Shown: positions 1 through 8,768 of the stretch, piece by piece
Position numbering within the stretch: position 1 is the stretch's first letter
Layout of the letters: each line of letters opens with the position of its first letter
NCBI RefSeq assembly: GCF_011045035.1
Contig: NZ_JAALAA010000010.1
Span: 124,001-188,000 of the forward strand
Length of the DNA: 64,000 bases
Direction of reading: 5' to 3'
Source: Nocardioides turkmenicus
GTDB taxonomy: Bacteria > Actinomycetota > Actinomycetes > Propionibacteriales > Nocardioidaceae
Program-made: the position numbers and the translations under genes
Notes under the pieces: model-generated
The model's input: the letters and a program-made list of their open reading frames with translations, nothing else
What the model was told of the DNA's origin: nothing
Database searches by the model: none

Positions 1-446
1 CGGGCATGGGCGTCGTAGGCCGCCTCGTTCAGCTCGACGTCGGCGTCGGCGATGTCGTCGATGAAGATCGTGAAGACGACCTCGGTGCCCTGGGCGTGGA
101 GAGCAGGGACGTACGTGTCGCGCAGGGCCACCCAGAAGTCAGGGTCCTGCGCCGGCTTGGTGGCGAAGGCGGAGACGATGTCGAGCTGCGGCGGGATCTC
201 GTCCATCCGCTGGACGTTGGGCGCGCGGTCCTCCTCCTTCGTGGTCTCGACATCGCGCCACTGACGGTAGTAGCCGAACGCGATCGGGTCCTTGCACTCG
301 GTCGGCCCTGTGGTGGCTGTGGCGGACGGGACGGTTGCCGGTGCCGGCGCTGCGACCGCGGGCGCGGTCGCGGCACCGAGGGACGCGACGGCACCGGCGG
401 CCACGGCGAGGCGAAGACTCTGGATCAGGCGGGGGCGATCAGACAT
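1..446 (-). CDS. Secreted GH18 endo-beta-N-acetylglucosaminidase-like protein, N-terminal part
   Basis: Partial: the frame is open from an ATG at 446 to the window edge, about 148 codons, so the catalytic region is missing. Residues 1-31 form a signal peptide (basic start, Ala/Val/Leu-rich core, cleavage near AVAAPA), so the enzyme is exported. The mature start FGYYRQWRDVETT, then MDEIPPQLDIVSAF, FWVALRDTYVPALHAQGTEV and VFTIFIDDI, resembles the first beta-strands of EndoS/EndoF-type GH18 enzymes, which cut the chitobiose core of N-glycans. A Shine-Dalgarno GGAGAGG lies about 8 nt before the ATG; the other ATG at 453 stops after four codons. The DxxDxDxE motif that would prove activity lies outside the window. 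Confidence 0.72.
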   Translation of the reverse strand, partial: MSDRPRLIQSLRLAVAAGAVASLGAATAPAVAAPAPATVPSATATTGPTECKDPIAFGYYRQWRDVETTKEEDRAPNVQRMDEIPPQLDIVSAFATKPAQDPDFWVALRDTYVPALHAQGTEVVFTIFIDDIADADVELNEAAYDAHA

Positions 447-532
447 CAGGCATTCCTCTCCTGGGCGCCCGGAACCCGATCGGCACTCTGCCGCCACCCG
501 GACGCGACTGTGACTCGCCCCACAACCTGGCA

Positions 533-550
533 GACTAAACCGATTTAGTC
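533..550. promoter_or_regulatory. 18-bp near-perfect palindrome, candidate operator for the GH18 gene
   Basis: GACTAAA (533-539), four spacer bases, TTTAGTC (544-550). The 18-bp site has one mismatched symmetric pair. It lies 87 bp upstream of the GH18 start codon, in an AT-rich patch that stands out from the GC-rich surroundings. Form and place suit a repressor operator. Which regulator would bind is unknown; no regulator gene is adjacent. Confidence 0.5.
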
Positions 551-566
551 CAGAGGGCTCACAAAC

Positions 567-917
567 CTAGCCGCGCAGGATCTTCTCCATGGCCTTGCCC
601 TTGGCCAGCTCGTCGACGAGCTTGTCGAGGTAGCGCACCTGGCGCATCACCGGGTCCTCGATGTCCTGGACGCGCACGCCGCAGACGACCCCGGTGATGA
701 GCTCCGAGCTCGGGTTGAGGTCGGCGGCGGCGAAGAACTCCTCGAAGCTCGTCTCCGCCTCGATGTGCTTCGCGATCGTCTCGTCGTCGAAGCCGGTCAG
801 CCAGGTGATGACCTGGTGCAGCTCGGCCGTGGTGCGGCCCTTCTTCTCCACCTTCGTCACGTAGTGCGGGTAGACGGAGCCGAAGGGCATCCTGTAGACG
901 CGCTCGAGGTTATCCAC
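567..917 (-). CDS. DUF2200 family protein
   Basis: 116 residues, starting at a GTG at 917 ([20 protein letters not shown]). The sequence matches the DUF2200 family along its full usual length: the N-terminal [22 protein letters not shown] block, a central [15 protein letters not shown] segment, and a C-terminal block [20 protein letters not shown] ending in a basic helix. It is a small soluble protein with no signal peptide or membrane span. No reaction is known for the family. It lies 10 nt downstream of the methyltransferase on the same strand, so the two may be cotranscribed, and there is no strong Shine-Dalgarno of its own. Confidence 0.8.
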   Translation of the reverse strand: MDNLERVYRMPFGSVYPHYVTKVEKKGRTTAELHQVITWLTGFDDETIAKHIEAETSFEEFFAAADLNPSSELITGVVCGVRVQDIEDPVMRQVRYLDKLVDELAKGKAMEKILRG

Positions 918-927
918 GCGTGCGAGC

Positions 928-1695
928 CTAGGGCGTGTCCGGCCGCTCCGCGACGAGCTGGTACATCCCGGCGATGCGTACGAACGGCTCCTGGTCGCAC
1001 AGCGCCCGCTCGAGCTCCAGGAGGCGGTCGAAGTAGTCGGGATCGTGCTTGGCGGCGTCGTCGGTGAGGAGGTCGTTGGCGACCCTGCTGCCGAAGCGAC
1101 CGGTCACCCGGAGTCCGGAGGCGGCGATCTCGGCCTCGAGGTCGGCCATCGGCACCTTCCGTACGTCATGGTCGAAGGTGACCGTGCGCTTGGTGTCCGC
1201 GCGCAGCTCGGTGAGCGCGGCCTCGGGACCGCCGGTGACCAGCTGCCGCAGCACCATGCTCGCCGGGTTGGGGACCATCACCGACAGCCGGCCGCCGGGG
1301 CGGACGGCGGCCGCGAGGCGGTCTATGTCGCCGGCGTCAGCTGGGCGGTAGTGGAGCACGAAGTGGCACAGCACCAGGTCCCACTCGCCCTCGGGCAGGT
1401 CGTCGACGCCACCGACGAGAGTGGTAATCGAGGCGCCGGCCTCCGCGGCCCGCCGCTTGGCCTCCGTCAGCCAGGACTCCGACGGGTCGAGGATCGTGAC
1501 GTCGTGCCCGGCGAGCGCCAGCGGCAGCGCGTCCATCCCGTCGCCGCCGCCGACGTCGAGGATCCGCAGCCGCTCCCCCAGCTCGGCGCACTGGCGCCGG
1601 AGGACCTCCTCGACCACGGTGTAGCGGATCCGGCCCCACGGGGTCGCAGTGTAGGCGCGCCACTGTGCCAGCTTGTCGGAGAAGACGTCGGTCAT
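928..1695 (-). CDS. Class I SAM-dependent methyltransferase
   Basis: About 255 residues from the ATG at 1695 ([21 protein letters not shown]); an in-frame GTG at 1716 would add seven residues, and neither start has a strong Shine-Dalgarno. Motif I is [20 protein letters not shown], followed by the acidic strand [10 protein letters not shown] and the motif IV region [14 protein letters not shown], the standard Rossmann SAM-binding layout. The opening [11 protein letters not shown]...WGRIRY resembles the CmoM/SmtA group, which methylates 5-carboxymethoxyuridine in tRNA. That substrate is an inference from similarity and is not shown by the context. Confidence 0.75.
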   Translation of the reverse strand: MTDVFSDKLAQWRAYTATPWGRIRYTVVEEVLRRQCAELGERLRILDVGGGDGMDALPLALAGHDVTILDPSESWLTEAKRRAAEAGASITTLVGGVDDLPEGEWDLVLCHFVLHYRPADAGDIDRLAAAVRPGGRLSVMVPNPASMVLRQLVTGGPEAALTELRADTKRTVTFDHDVRKVPMADLEAEIAASGLRVTGRFGSRVANDLLTDDAAKHDPDYFDRLLELERALCDQEPFVRIAGMYQLVAERPDTP

Positions 1696-1766
1696 GGCCG
1701 GGGAGCCTATCCGCACGTCTCGCCGAGTCGGGTTGAATCCTGCGCCGGGCGTGGCCCCCGCGACTG

Positions 1767-1850
1767 CTCACCGAGGTAACTCGGCCAGCAACCACTTCCT
1801 TCGTGGAGTCCCACGAAGGAAGTAAGCCCTCACCGAGTTACCTCGGTGAG
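1767..1850. repeat. Nested perfect inverted repeat downstream of pyrC
   Basis: Outer arms CTCACCGAGGTAACTCGG (1767-1784) and their exact complement (1833-1850) enclose a second stem, ACTTCCTTCGTGG (1794-1806) with its exact complement (1811-1823) around a 4-nt loop. The right outer arm is also the end of a smaller 9+4+9 palindrome (1829-1850). The element begins 9 bp past the pyrC stop codon. It can fold as RNA from either strand and may terminate pyrC transcription, but has no T-run. Its elaborate form suggests an intergenic repeat element. Confidence 0.85.
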
Positions 1851-1859
1851 CATCCAGGG

Positions 1860-3158
1860 CTATCCGGCGTAGGTCTGCTTCCCTCGCAGGAAGGTGGAGA
1901 CGACGCGGCCGGTGAGCTTGCGGTCGTGCCAGGGGTTGTTGCGGGAGAGCGAGCGCGAGCGGTCTCGGTCCACGACGTAGGTCGCAGCCGGGTCCACCAG
2001 GGCCAGGTTGGCCGGCTCGCCGACCGCGATCGGGCGGCCGTGGCCCTCCAGACCGGCGATACGGGCCGGGGTCGTGGACATGACTCGGGCGACGCCGGCC
2101 CAGTCGAGCAGCCCGGAGGAGACCATGACGGTGGACACGACCGAGAGCGCCTCCTCGAGCCCGAGCATCCCGAAGGCGGCGTCGACGAACGCGTGTTCCT
2201 TGTCCTGGCGGGCGTGCGGGGCGTGGTCGGTCGCGACGGCGTCGATGGTGCCGTCGGCGAGCGCCTCGCGCAGCGCCTCGACGTCCTCCGCGGGACGCAG
2301 CGGCGGGTTGACCTTGAAGGTCGGGTCGTAGCCGGCGAGCAGGTCGGTGGTCAGCAGCAGGTGGTGAGGCGTGACCTCGGCGGTGACCGCCCAGCTGCCG
2401 TCCTTCTCGGCCTGGGCCTTCGCCCAGCGGAGCACCTCGACGGTGCCGGCGGTGGAGGCGTGGGCGACATGGACGCGCGAGCCGGTGTGGCGGGCGAGCA
2501 TCACGTCGCGGGCGACGATGACCTCCTCGGCGACGCCCGGCCACCCGGGCAGACCGAGCCGTCCGGAGAGCTCGCCCTCGTGGCAGCAGGCCGAGCCGTA
2601 CGGCGCCAGCGAGGGGTCCTGGGAGTGTTGGGAGATCACGCCGCCGAACGCCTTGACGTACTCCAGCGCGCGCCGCATCACCCGCGGATCAGAGACACAG
2701 CGACCGTCGTCGGAGAAGACCTTGACCGCGGCTCGGGAGCGGTTCATCAGGGCGAGCTCGGCGAGCTCCTCGCCGCCGAGGCCCTTGGTCACCGCGCCGA
2801 CCGGGAACACGTCGGCCAGCCCTGCCTCGCGGCCGAGCTCCCACACCGAGACCGCGGCCTCGGCGGTGTCGGTGACCGGCGAGGTGTTGGCCATCGCGAG
2901 CACGGCGGTGTAGCCGCCCGCGGCGGCCGCGGCCGCACCGGAGGCCACCGTCTCGGCGTCCTCACGGCCCGGCTGGCGCAGGTGGGTGTGCAGGTCGACC
3001 AGGCCCGGAAGGAGGACGAGGCCGGAGGCGTCGACGACCTCGTCCACGGAGTCGCCGGAGACCGAGACCGTGCCGATCTCCCGGATCACTCCCCCGTCGA
3101 CGTAGACATCGGTCGGCTCGGCCCCGAGGACAGAGGCTCCCTTGATCAACAGGCTCAT
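1860..3158 (-). CDS. pyrC: Dihydroorotase (type I)
   Basis: 432 residues. Catalyses the reversible ring closure of N-carbamoyl-L-aspartate to dihydroorotate, third step of de novo pyrimidine synthesis. Zinc ligands are visible: [12 protein letters not shown] (Asp55, His57, His59), SDDGR at 149-153, His178 in [14 protein letters not shown] with His230/His233, and TDHAPH with Asp311. The ATG at 3158 overlaps the pyrB stop (ATGA), so translation is coupled and the start is well fixed; the same frame stays open far upstream by chance. carA, carB and pyrF, which usually follow in actinobacteria, are not downstream here. Confidence 0.96.
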   Translation of the reverse strand: MSLLIKGASVLGAEPTDVYVDGGVIREIGTVSVSGDSVDEVVDASGLVLLPGLVDLHTHLRQPGREDAETVASGAAAAAAGGYTAVLAMANTSPVTDTAEAAVSVWELGREAGLADVFPVGAVTKGLGGEELAELALMNRSRAAVKVFSDDGRCVSDPRVMRRALEYVKAFGGVISQHSQDPSLAPYGSACCHEGELSGRLGLPGWPGVAEEVIVARDVMLARHTGSRVHVAHASTAGTVEVLRWAKAQAEKDGSWAVTAEVTPHHLLLTTDLLAGYDPTFKVNPPLRPAEDVEALREALADGTIDAVATDHAPHARQDKEHAFVDAAFGMLGLEEALSVVSTVMVSSGLLDWAGVARVMSTTPARIAGLEGHGRPIAVGEPANLALVDPAATYVVDRDRSRSLSRNNPWHDRKLTGRVVSTFLRGKQTYAG

Positions 3159-4096
3159 GCGGACTCCTCGCCGGCAAGCAGGTGGTAGAGGACGGACATC
3201 CGGATCGCGACACCGGCCGAGACCTGGTCGAGGATCCGGGAGGAGGCGGCATCGGCGGCCTCGGGAGAGATCTCCAGGCCACGGTTCATCGGGCCGGGGT
3301 GGAGGATCGGGACACCGTCGCGCAGCAGGCCGAGCCGCTGGCGGGTGAGCCCGTAGCCCACGGTGTACTCGCGCGAGGTCGGGAAGTAGCCGCCGCTCAT
3401 CCGCTCGCGCTGGACGCGCAGCATCATCACCGCGTCGACCTCGGGCAGCACGTCGTCGAGCGTGTAGGAGGTGGCGAAGCCGTCGGCCTTGGCCCACTCG
3501 GCGATGCCCGAGGGCATCAGCGTGGGCGGGGCGACCGCCACCACGGAGGCGCCGAGCTTGCCCAGCGACTTCACGTTGGAGCGGAACACCCGCGAGTGGG
3601 TCAGGTCGCCGACGATGGCGATCCGCTTGCCCTCCAGCGAGCCGGGGCTGCCGAGCTGGCGCTGCAGCGTGTAGCCGTCGAGCAGGGCCTGGGTCGGGTG
3701 CTCGTGCATCCCGTCGCCGGCGTTGATCACCGGGATGTCGAGCCAGCCGGCAACCTGGTGGGCCGCGCCGGAGGCCGAGTGACGCATCACCAGGCCGTCG
3801 ACGCCCATCGCGGTCACGGTCAGCACGGTGTCGCGCAGCGACTCGCCCTTCGAGGCCGAGGAGCCCTTGGCCGACAGGTTGATCACGTCGGCCGAGAGCC
3901 ACTTCCCGGCGATCTCGAAGGAGGACCGGGTGCGGGTCGAGTCCTCGAAGAAGAGGTTGATCACTGTGCGCCCGCGCAGCGCCGGCAGCTTCTTGACCTC
4001 ACGCTTCTGGACGTCGTGCATCTCGGCGGCGGTCGCGAAGAGCTGCTGGATCTCCTCGGCACTCACGTCGTCGATGGACAGCAGATGGCGCGTCAT
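3155..4096 (-). CDS. pyrB: Aspartate carbamoyltransferase catalytic subunit
   Basis: 313 residues, the normal length for the family. Condenses carbamoyl phosphate and L-aspartate to N-carbamoylaspartate. The carbamoyl-phosphate loop is [13 protein letters not shown] (about 49-61), followed by the SxxxKGES loop, HPTQALLD (about 133-140) and the C-terminal [11 protein letters not shown]. No regulatory pyrI gene is nearby, as is usual in actinobacteria. It overlaps pyrR by ATGA at 4093-4096 and pyrC by ATGA at 3155-3158, giving a coupled pyrR-pyrB-pyrC unit. Confidence 0.97.
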   Translation of the reverse strand: MTRHLLSIDDVSAEEIQQLFATAAEMHDVQKREVKKLPALRGRTVINLFFEDSTRTRSSFEIAGKWLSADVINLSAKGSSASKGESLRDTVLTVTAMGVDGLVMRHSASGAAHQVAGWLDIPVINAGDGMHEHPTQALLDGYTLQRQLGSPGSLEGKRIAIVGDLTHSRVFRSNVKSLGKLGASVVAVAPPTLMPSGIAEWAKADGFATSYTLDDVLPEVDAVMMLRVQRERMSGGYFPTSREYTVGYGLTRQRLGLLRDGVPILHPGPMNRGLEISPEAADAASSRILDQVSAGVAIRMSVLYHLLAGEESA

Positions 4097-4668
4097 GCGG
4101 TCACCCCTTCGAGCTCCACGATGCGTACTTCGTCGATGCCGTCGGTCTCCTCCAGCCGCAGCCCGACCCGCTCGGAGCGCGCCGTCGGAAGGTTCTTCCC
4201 GACGTGGTCGGCCCGGATCGGCAGCTGCCGGTGGCCGCGGTCGACGAGCACCGCCAGACGTACGACGGCGGGGCGGCCGTAGTCGGCCAGCGCGTCGAGC
4301 GCGGCGCGGACCGTGCGGCCCGAGAAGAGCACGTCGTCGACCAGCACCACGGTCTTGCCGTCGATGCCGCCCGGCGGGATCTCGGTGTGGTGCGGCGCCC
4401 GGGTCGGATGGGTGCGCAGGTCGTCGCGGTACATCGTCACGTCGAGCGCACCATGGGCCACCGGATGGCCCTCGGCCGCCTCGATCCGCGCCGCGATCCG
4501 CTTGGCCAGCGGCACGCCGCGGGTGTGCAGGCCGAGGAGCACCAGGTCCTCGGCGTCGCGGTTGCGCTCCAGGATCTCGTGGGAGATCCGGGTCAGCGCC
4601 CGGGAGATGTCACGGGAGTCGAGCACCACGCGACCATCGGTCGCGGGCTCGGACACGGCGTCAGACAA
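4093..4668 (-). CDS. pyrR: Bifunctional pyr operon regulator PyrR / uracil phosphoribosyltransferase
   Basis: 191 residues. RNA-binding regulator that senses UMP/UTP against PRPP and has weak UPRTase activity. The PRPP motif [13 protein letters not shown] spans about 107-119, and the dimer and RNA-facing blocks ([26 protein letters not shown]) are present. I choose a TTG start at 4668 because AAGGAG (4678-4683) lies 9 nt upstream and the product begins MSDAVSEP at normal length; a GTG five codons later is the alternative. A PyrR-binding loop lies directly before the Shine-Dalgarno, so the gene probably represses its own translation. Confidence 0.93.
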   Translation of the reverse strand: MSDAVSEPATDGRVVLDSRDISRALTRISHEILERNRDAEDLVLLGLHTRGVPLAKRIAARIEAAEGHPVAHGALDVTMYRDDLRTHPTRAPHHTEIPPGGIDGKTVVLVDDVLFSGRTVRAALDALADYGRPAVVRLAVLVDRGHRQLPIRADHVGKNLPTARSERVGLRLEETDGIDEVRIVELEGVTA

Positions 4669-4685
4669 GGTTGTGGTCTCCTTCT

Positions 4686-4701
4686 CCGCCTCACGGGACG
4701 G
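4686..4701 (-). promoter_or_regulatory. PyrR-binding RNA loop in the pyrRBC leader
   Basis: On the transcript the leader reads CCGUCCCGUGAGGCGG. This contains UCCNGNGAGG, the core of the known PyrR binding consensus, closed by a CCG/CGG stem. It ends 2 nt upstream of the AAGGAG Shine-Dalgarno of pyrR. There is no terminator/antiterminator pair in the 62-nt leader, so control is more likely block of translation than attenuation, as proposed for mycobacterial PyrR. The consensus is established knowledge; binding here is inferred. Confidence 0.75.
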
Positions 4702-4730
4702 CTCGTTAAAGGATCGGGCCAACCTTATCC

Positions 4731-5741
4731 TCACTCCAGGTCGATCAGCACTTTCCCGATCGCGCCCGCCTCGACCGCGTCGTGGGCGGCGGCCGTCTCC
4801 TCGAGCCGGTAGTGGTGCAGAGGTACGCCGGCCTCCGCTCCCACGCGCAGCGCCCCCGCCGCCACGGCGGCGGCGACGTCTTCGGCCGCGGCCTGGATCT
4901 GCTCCGGCTCGATGCCGTAGAGCTGGATGAACTGGTAGCGGAGGTTGAGCGAGAAGGTCGCCCGCAGCGGCATGGTGAGCTCGTCGCCGCCGTTGTTGGC
5001 GTAGATCGCGATCGTGCCGCGCTTGGCGATGACGGCGCGGTCGAGGTCGTTGTTGTCCGCCGGCGCGACCTCGACGATCTGGTCGACTCCGTCCGGCGCG
5101 ATCTCGCGGATCTCCGCGGCCGGGTCGCCCTCGCGGTAGTTCACGATGTGGTGGGCGCCCGCCGCCTTCGCCAGCGCGGCCTTCTCCGGGGAGCTGACCG
5201 TGGTGATCACCGTCGCGCCCGCCCACACGGCCAGCTGGATGGCGGCGTTGCCGACCGCTCCGGCGCCGCCGTGGACCAGGATGGCGAGGCCGTCGAACGA
5301 GCCCGGCGCCACCCGCTCCACCTTTCCGCAGGTCAGCGCCCGGTGGGCGGTCATCGCCGGGACGCCGAGCGAGGCCCCGAGGTCGTAGGACGCACCCGGT
5401 GCCAGCTCGACGGCCTTGTGGGCGGGGACCGTGACGTACTCCGCCGCGGTGCCCCACGCCTGGCCGTGCTGGACCATGAAGAGCCAGACCTGCTGGCCGA
5501 CGACGTGGGTGGTGACCCCCGCGCCGATCTCCTCGATGACGCCGGCGCCGTCCTGGCCCGGAGTCGCCTCGGGAGTCGTGAGGGTCGCGCTCAGGCCGGC
5601 GCGTACCTTCCAGTCGGTGGGGTTGACCCCGGCCCGCACCAGCCTGACCAGGACCTCGCCCGGGCCGGGCTTCGGCACCGGGCGCTCGGTCAGACGCATC
5701 ACGGAGGAGGAACCGTTCTCGGAGTAGACGACTGCGCGCAT
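4731..5741 (-). CDS. NADPH:quinone oxidoreductase family protein (zinc-free MDR)
   Basis: 336 residues. Medium-chain dehydrogenase/reductase fold: GroES-like N-terminal half ([39 protein letters not shown]) and a Rossmann half with [20 protein letters not shown] for NADPH. The zinc-binding cysteines of true alcohol dehydrogenases are absent, which places it with quinone oxidoreductases. Likely a soluble NADPH-dependent reductase of quinones or enals; the substrate cannot be read from the sequence. It lies 62 nt upstream of pyrR on the same strand, and its 3' end may contain the pyr promoter. Confidence 0.85.
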   Translation of the reverse strand: MRAVVYSENGSSSVMRLTERPVPKPGPGEVLVRLVRAGVNPTDWKVRAGLSATLTTPEATPGQDGAGVIEEIGAGVTTHVVGQQVWLFMVQHGQAWGTAAEYVTVPAHKAVELAPGASYDLGASLGVPAMTAHRALTCGKVERVAPGSFDGLAILVHGGAGAVGNAAIQLAVWAGATVITTVSSPEKAALAKAAGAHHIVNYREGDPAAEIREIAPDGVDQIVEVAPADNNDLDRAVIAKRGTIAIYANNGGDELTMPLRATFSLNLRYQFIQLYGIEPEQIQAAAEDVAAAVAAGALRVGAEAGVPLHHYRLEETAAAHDAVEAGAIGKVLIDLE

Positions 5742-5765
5742 GACTCCGACGTTAGGGCATGCCGG

Positions 5766-6962
5766 CTAGAGCGCGTGCGCCATCCCAGCGCAGGCCTTCA
5801 GCCACGACATCTTGGTGTCCTCCGAGAGCTGGGAGTACTGCACCGTGGAGCCCGCGACGAGCACCGGGTCGAACGGGACCCGGTAGACCCCGCGGGTGCG
5901 CTGCTGGTAGACCTCGGTGAGATCACGGGCCAGGTTGGTGTCGACCTTGGGTGACGGGTCGGAGAGCACCGTGATCGTCTTCAGCTTGAGGTCGGCGTAG
6001 CCCGACTCCTGGAGGGCGTCGAGCATCCACAGGCCGCTGTAGCCGGTGTCCTCACGCACGGTCGAGGTCACCACCAGCAGGTCGGCGGTGTCGGCGGCGG
6101 CGAGCCAGTTCTCGGCCCGCATGTTGTTGCCGGTGTCGACCAGGATCACCTTGTAGAAGCGCTCCAGCAGGTGGTGCACCTGCCCGAAGTCGTCGGCGTG
6201 GATCTGGCCGGTGACGTCGGGGCGCTCGTCTGAGGCGAGCACGTCGAAGTGGGCGTCGCCCTGGGAGCGTACGAAGGCACCCAGGTCACCGATTCGGGAC
6301 TGGTAGACGTTGTTGAACGCGGCCAGGTTGTCGAGCAGCTCCCGGGTGGTGTTGCGGTGGGTGCTGCGCATGCCGCGGATGCCGAGGGTGCCCCGGGTCT
6401 CGTTGTTGTCCCAGGCCACGACCCCGCCGCCGCGTACGGTGCCGAAGGTGTAGCCCGCGGCGAGCACGCCGGTGGTCTTGGCGGCGCCGCCCTTGGGGTT
6501 GATGAAGACGATCGTGCGCGGACCGTCGAAGTCGCGCTGGATCATCGCCCGGTCCTGCTCGTAGGCGATCTCGGCGGCGCCCATCTTCGGGCTGATCAGC
6601 CCGCCGGACATCTTGCGGATCGCGCCTCGCCAGCCCCAGGTCGCGGGGCCGAACCCGGCCGACTCCGCGCGCCGGTCGAGGAAGTCGGTCGCGCTGGGGA
6701 CCTCCTGCGCGTGGACGCTCGGGGGCGGCGGTGTCACCACGGTCGCCGGAGGGGGCGGCGCGGGTGTCGTGGTGACCTGTGGGTTGGTGATGCGGGTCGC
6801 CTCCTGACTCGGGTCTGGCTGGGGGTAGGGCTGGGCCGGCCGTGAGGGCTGGAGCGGCTGTCCCGCCGAGCTCGGCGGAGGTGGTGTCACCCAGTGCGAG
6901 GGTGCTCCAGTCGGCCGGGTGCGCGAGTCCGGCTCGTCGTACGGGTTGTTCTCCTGCGTCAT
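5766..6962 (-). CDS. ParA/MinD-like ATPase with Pro-rich N-terminus and altered P-loop
   Basis: 398 residues. Residues 1-90 are disordered and rich in Pro, Thr and Gln. A GWRGAIRKMSGGLI segment (110-122) precedes the ATPase domain, as in the ATPases associated with actinobacterial ESX/type VII secretion loci. The P-loop is NPKGGAAKTT (155-164): both deviant-Walker-A lysines (157, 162) are present, but the Gly before the second lysine is Ala161. VAWDNNETRGTL and the late LVDTGNNM match the A' and switch II regions. No WXG100 genes, parB or ESX partners lie in the window, so its role (partition, polarity or secretion) is open. Confidence 0.75.
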   Translation of the reverse strand: MTQENNPYDEPDSRTRPTGAPSHWVTPPPPSSAGQPLQPSRPAQPYPQPDPSQEATRITNPQVTTTPAPPPPATVVTPPPPSVHAQEVPSATDFLDRRAESAGFGPATWGWRGAIRKMSGGLISPKMGAAEIAYEQDRAMIQRDFDGPRTIVFINPKGGAAKTTGVLAAGYTFGTVRGGGVVAWDNNETRGTLGIRGMRSTHRNTTRELLDNLAAFNNVYQSRIGDLGAFVRSQGDAHFDVLASDERPDVTGQIHADDFGQVHHLLERFYKVILVDTGNNMRAENWLAAADTADLLVVTSTVREDTGYSGLWMLDALQESGYADLKLKTITVLSDPSPKVDTNLARDLTEVYQQRTRGVYRVPFDPVLVAGSTVQYSQLSEDTKMSWLKACAGMAHAL

Positions 6963-7084
6963 GCGCTCTCCGAATACGGGTGCTGGGTTGCGGCCTCCAT
7001 CTCAGCCTCGGGTCCAAACATACGGTCCCGACCGAAGCAATCGTCGATAACCGGAAAACACACGCGTCGCGCCGCACCCAGAAA

Positions 7085-7127
7085 TGACGTCACGCCTGCC
7101 CGGATCGTCCCGGACAGGCGTACGTCA
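7085..7127 (-). terminator. Hairpin terminator after nusB
   Basis: TGACGT, ACGCCTG and CCGG on the left pair with CCGG, CAGGCGT and ACGTCA on the right, with single-base bulges and a 6-nt loop. It starts 9 nt past the nusB stop. Read on the minus strand, the stem is followed by ATTTCT, a weak T-run. It likely ends the efp-nusB transcript. Confidence 0.65.
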
Positions 7128-7135
7128 CCTGCTGG

Positions 7136-7552
7136 TCAGCGCTTCGCGACGTCCTTCGCGACCGCGGCGAGCACTCCGTTGACGAAGGAGGGGGACTCGT
7201 CGGTGGACAGCTCGGTCACCAGCGCCGTCGCCTCGCTGATCGCCACCTCGGCCGCGACGTCGCCGTCGAGGATCTCCCAGACGCCGATGCGGAGCACGTT
7301 GCGGTCGACCGCCGGCATCCGGACCAGCGTCCAGTCCTTGGCGAAGGCGGAGATCAGGGCGTCGATCCGCTCGGCCTCGGCGACCACGCCCCTGACGATC
7401 TTGACCGTGAACGGGTTATTGGGCACCTGGCCCTCGCCGATCTGCTGGTCGAGCAGATCGCCGGCGGAGATCCCGCGGGCCTCGGCGGCGAAGAGCACAT
7501 CCAGGGCCCGCTTGCGGGCCTTGGAGCGTGCGGTCGCGACGTGGGCAGCCAA
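7136..7552 (-). CDS. nusB: Transcription antitermination factor NusB
   Basis: 138 residues, all-helical RNA-binding factor that joins NusE(S10) on boxA of rRNA leaders. The family signatures ARKRALDVLFAAEARG, RGVVAEAERIDALI, MPAVDRNVLRIGVWEIL and the C-terminal SPSFVNGVLAAVAKD are all present. The start is a TTG at 7552, 2 nt after the efp stop, with GAAGGG inside the end of efp as Shine-Dalgarno; no ATG or GTG gives a full-length protein. It is cotranscribed with efp, the standard pairing in actinobacteria. Confidence 0.95.
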   Translation of the reverse strand: MAAHVATARSKARKRALDVLFAAEARGISAGDLLDQQIGEGQVPNNPFTVKIVRGVVAEAERIDALISAFAKDWTLVRMPAVDRNVLRIGVWEILDGDVAAEVAISEATALVTELSTDESPSFVNGVLAAVAKDVAKR

Positions 7553-7554
7553 CG

Positions 7555-8121
7555 TCAGCCCTTCACGCGGGAGAGGTAGGAGCCGCCCTCGCGGGTGTCG
7601 ACCTTGATCTTCTCGCCCTGCTCGATGAAGAGCGGCACCTGGATCTCGGCGCCGGTCTCGAGGGTCGCCGGCTTGGTGCGGCCGGTGGCGGAGTCGCCCA
7701 TGACGCCCGGCTCGGTGTAGGTGATGGTCAGCTCGACCGACGGCGGCAGCTCGATGAAGAGCACGCGGCCCTCGTTGGTGGCCACGATCGCCTCGCTGTT
7801 CTCCAGCATGAAGTTGGCGGCGTCGCCGACGATCTCCGGGGCGACCTCGATCTGGTCGAAGTCCTGCACGTCCATGAAGACGAAGGAGGTGCCGTCGTTG
7901 TAGAGGTACTGCATCGTGCGCTTGTCGACGGTCGCGGTCTCGACCTTGACGCCGGCGTTGAAGGTCTTGTCGACGTTCTTGCCCGACTCGACGTTGCGGA
8001 GCTTGGTGCGGACGAACGCCGGGCCCTTGCCGGGCTTCACGTGCTGGAACTCGGTGACCTGCCAGAGCTGGCCTTCGATCTTGAGCACCATGCCGTTCTT
8101 GAGGTCGTTCGTCGTCGCCAT
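7555..8121 (-). CDS. efp: Translation elongation factor P
   Basis: 188 residues, three beta-barrel domains. Relieves ribosome stalling at consecutive prolines. The tip loop of domain I reads KPGKGPAF with Lys32 at the position modified in other bacteria; no modification genes (epmA/B/C, earP, ymfI) are in the window, as is common for the actinobacterial unmodified-loop type. The second and third domains end [20 protein letters not shown] and [15 protein letters not shown]. It lies between aroQ and nusB, the typical actinobacterial order. Confidence 0.97.
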   Translation of the reverse strand: MATTNDLKNGMVLKIEGQLWQVTEFQHVKPGKGPAFVRTKLRNVESGKNVDKTFNAGVKVETATVDKRTMQYLYNDGTSFVFMDVQDFDQIEVAPEIVGDAANFMLENSEAIVATNEGRVLFIELPPSVELTITYTEPGVMGDSATGRTKPATLETGAEIQVPLFIEQGEKIKVDTREGGSYLSRVKG

Positions 8122-8241
8122 AACCGTCCGTCAGCCTTCGTCTTCGTCGTCCTGCAGCGGTGCAGGCCTCGTTGTCAATGTTCGGGGGCCCACAGGGCCA
8201 CGCTGAATCCTAGTCAACGAGACGTACGCCCACCCAATCCG

Positions 8242-8697
8242 TCAGGGCGTGCCGAGCTTCGACGCGATGACCTGGAGCGCCTCGTGGTAGCCGTCGATGC
8301 CCTTGCCCGCGACGACCGCGGTGGCGTGGGGGGTGACCACGCTGGTGTGCCGGAACACCTCGGGCCGCTCGAGCGGCTCGGAGATGTGCACCTCGATCAG
8401 CGGAGCGGTCAGCTGCGCGCAGGCGTCGTAGATGGCGTAGGAGTAGTGGGTCCAGGCGGCGGCGTTGAGCACGACCGGGATGTCCTTGTCGGCGGCGGCG
8501 TTGAGCCAGTCGACCATGTCGCCCTCGTGGTTGCTCTGACGTACGTCCACGGCGAAGCCGAGCGCGTGGCCCCAGTCGATGCACATCGCGGCGAGCTCGT
8601 CGTGGGTGGTGTGCCCGTAGATCTCGGGCTGACGCTTCCCGAGGCGCCCGAGGTTGGGGCCGTTGAGTACCAGGACCTTCTTCAACGCGTTGCTCAC
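8242..8697 (-). CDS. aroQ: 3-dehydroquinate dehydratase, type II
   Basis: 151 residues. Third step of the shikimate pathway: trans-dehydration of 3-dehydroquinate. The active-site lid VLNGPNLGRLGKRQPEIYG gives catalytic Arg22 and Tyr27, and VLNAAAWTHYSYAIYDA and EVHISEP complete the dodecamer active site. Starts at GTG 8697. The other aro genes lie 4 kb away at 12.7-17 kb. In mycobacteria this gene follows aroB directly, so the block at 8.8-12.6 kb appears inserted between them. A 120-nt gap separates it from efp. Confidence 0.95.
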   Translation of the reverse strand: MSNALKKVLVLNGPNLGRLGKRQPEIYGHTTHDELAAMCIDWGHALGFAVDVRQSNHEGDMVDWLNAAADKDIPVVLNAAAWTHYSYAIYDACAQLTAPLIEVHISEPLERPEVFRHTSVVTPHATAVVAGKGIDGYHEALQVIASKLGTP

Positions 8698-8732
8698 GCC
8701 CGCATCCTCGCACGATTTTCGCGAGCCGAATC

Positions 8733-8746
8733 TAAGCGCTCACTTA
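8733..8746. promoter_or_regulatory. Candidate TetR operator
   Basis: TAAGCGCTCACTTA is an imperfect palindrome (TAAG...CTTA) of the size bound by TetR regulators. It lies 22 bp upstream of the tetR-family ATG and 35 bp upstream of the divergent aroQ GTG. It probably mediates autoregulation of the TetR/acyl-CoA dehydrogenase unit. Assignment rests on position and symmetry only. Confidence 0.5.
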
Positions 8747-8768
8747 CCTTTGTGCCAGACTGAGGGGC

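Noticed and set aside
1860..3902. Apparent 680-residue fusion upstream of dihydroorotase
   Set aside because: The first 248 residues are the pyrB gene read in another frame; the ATGA overlap at 3155-3158 sets the true pyrC start.
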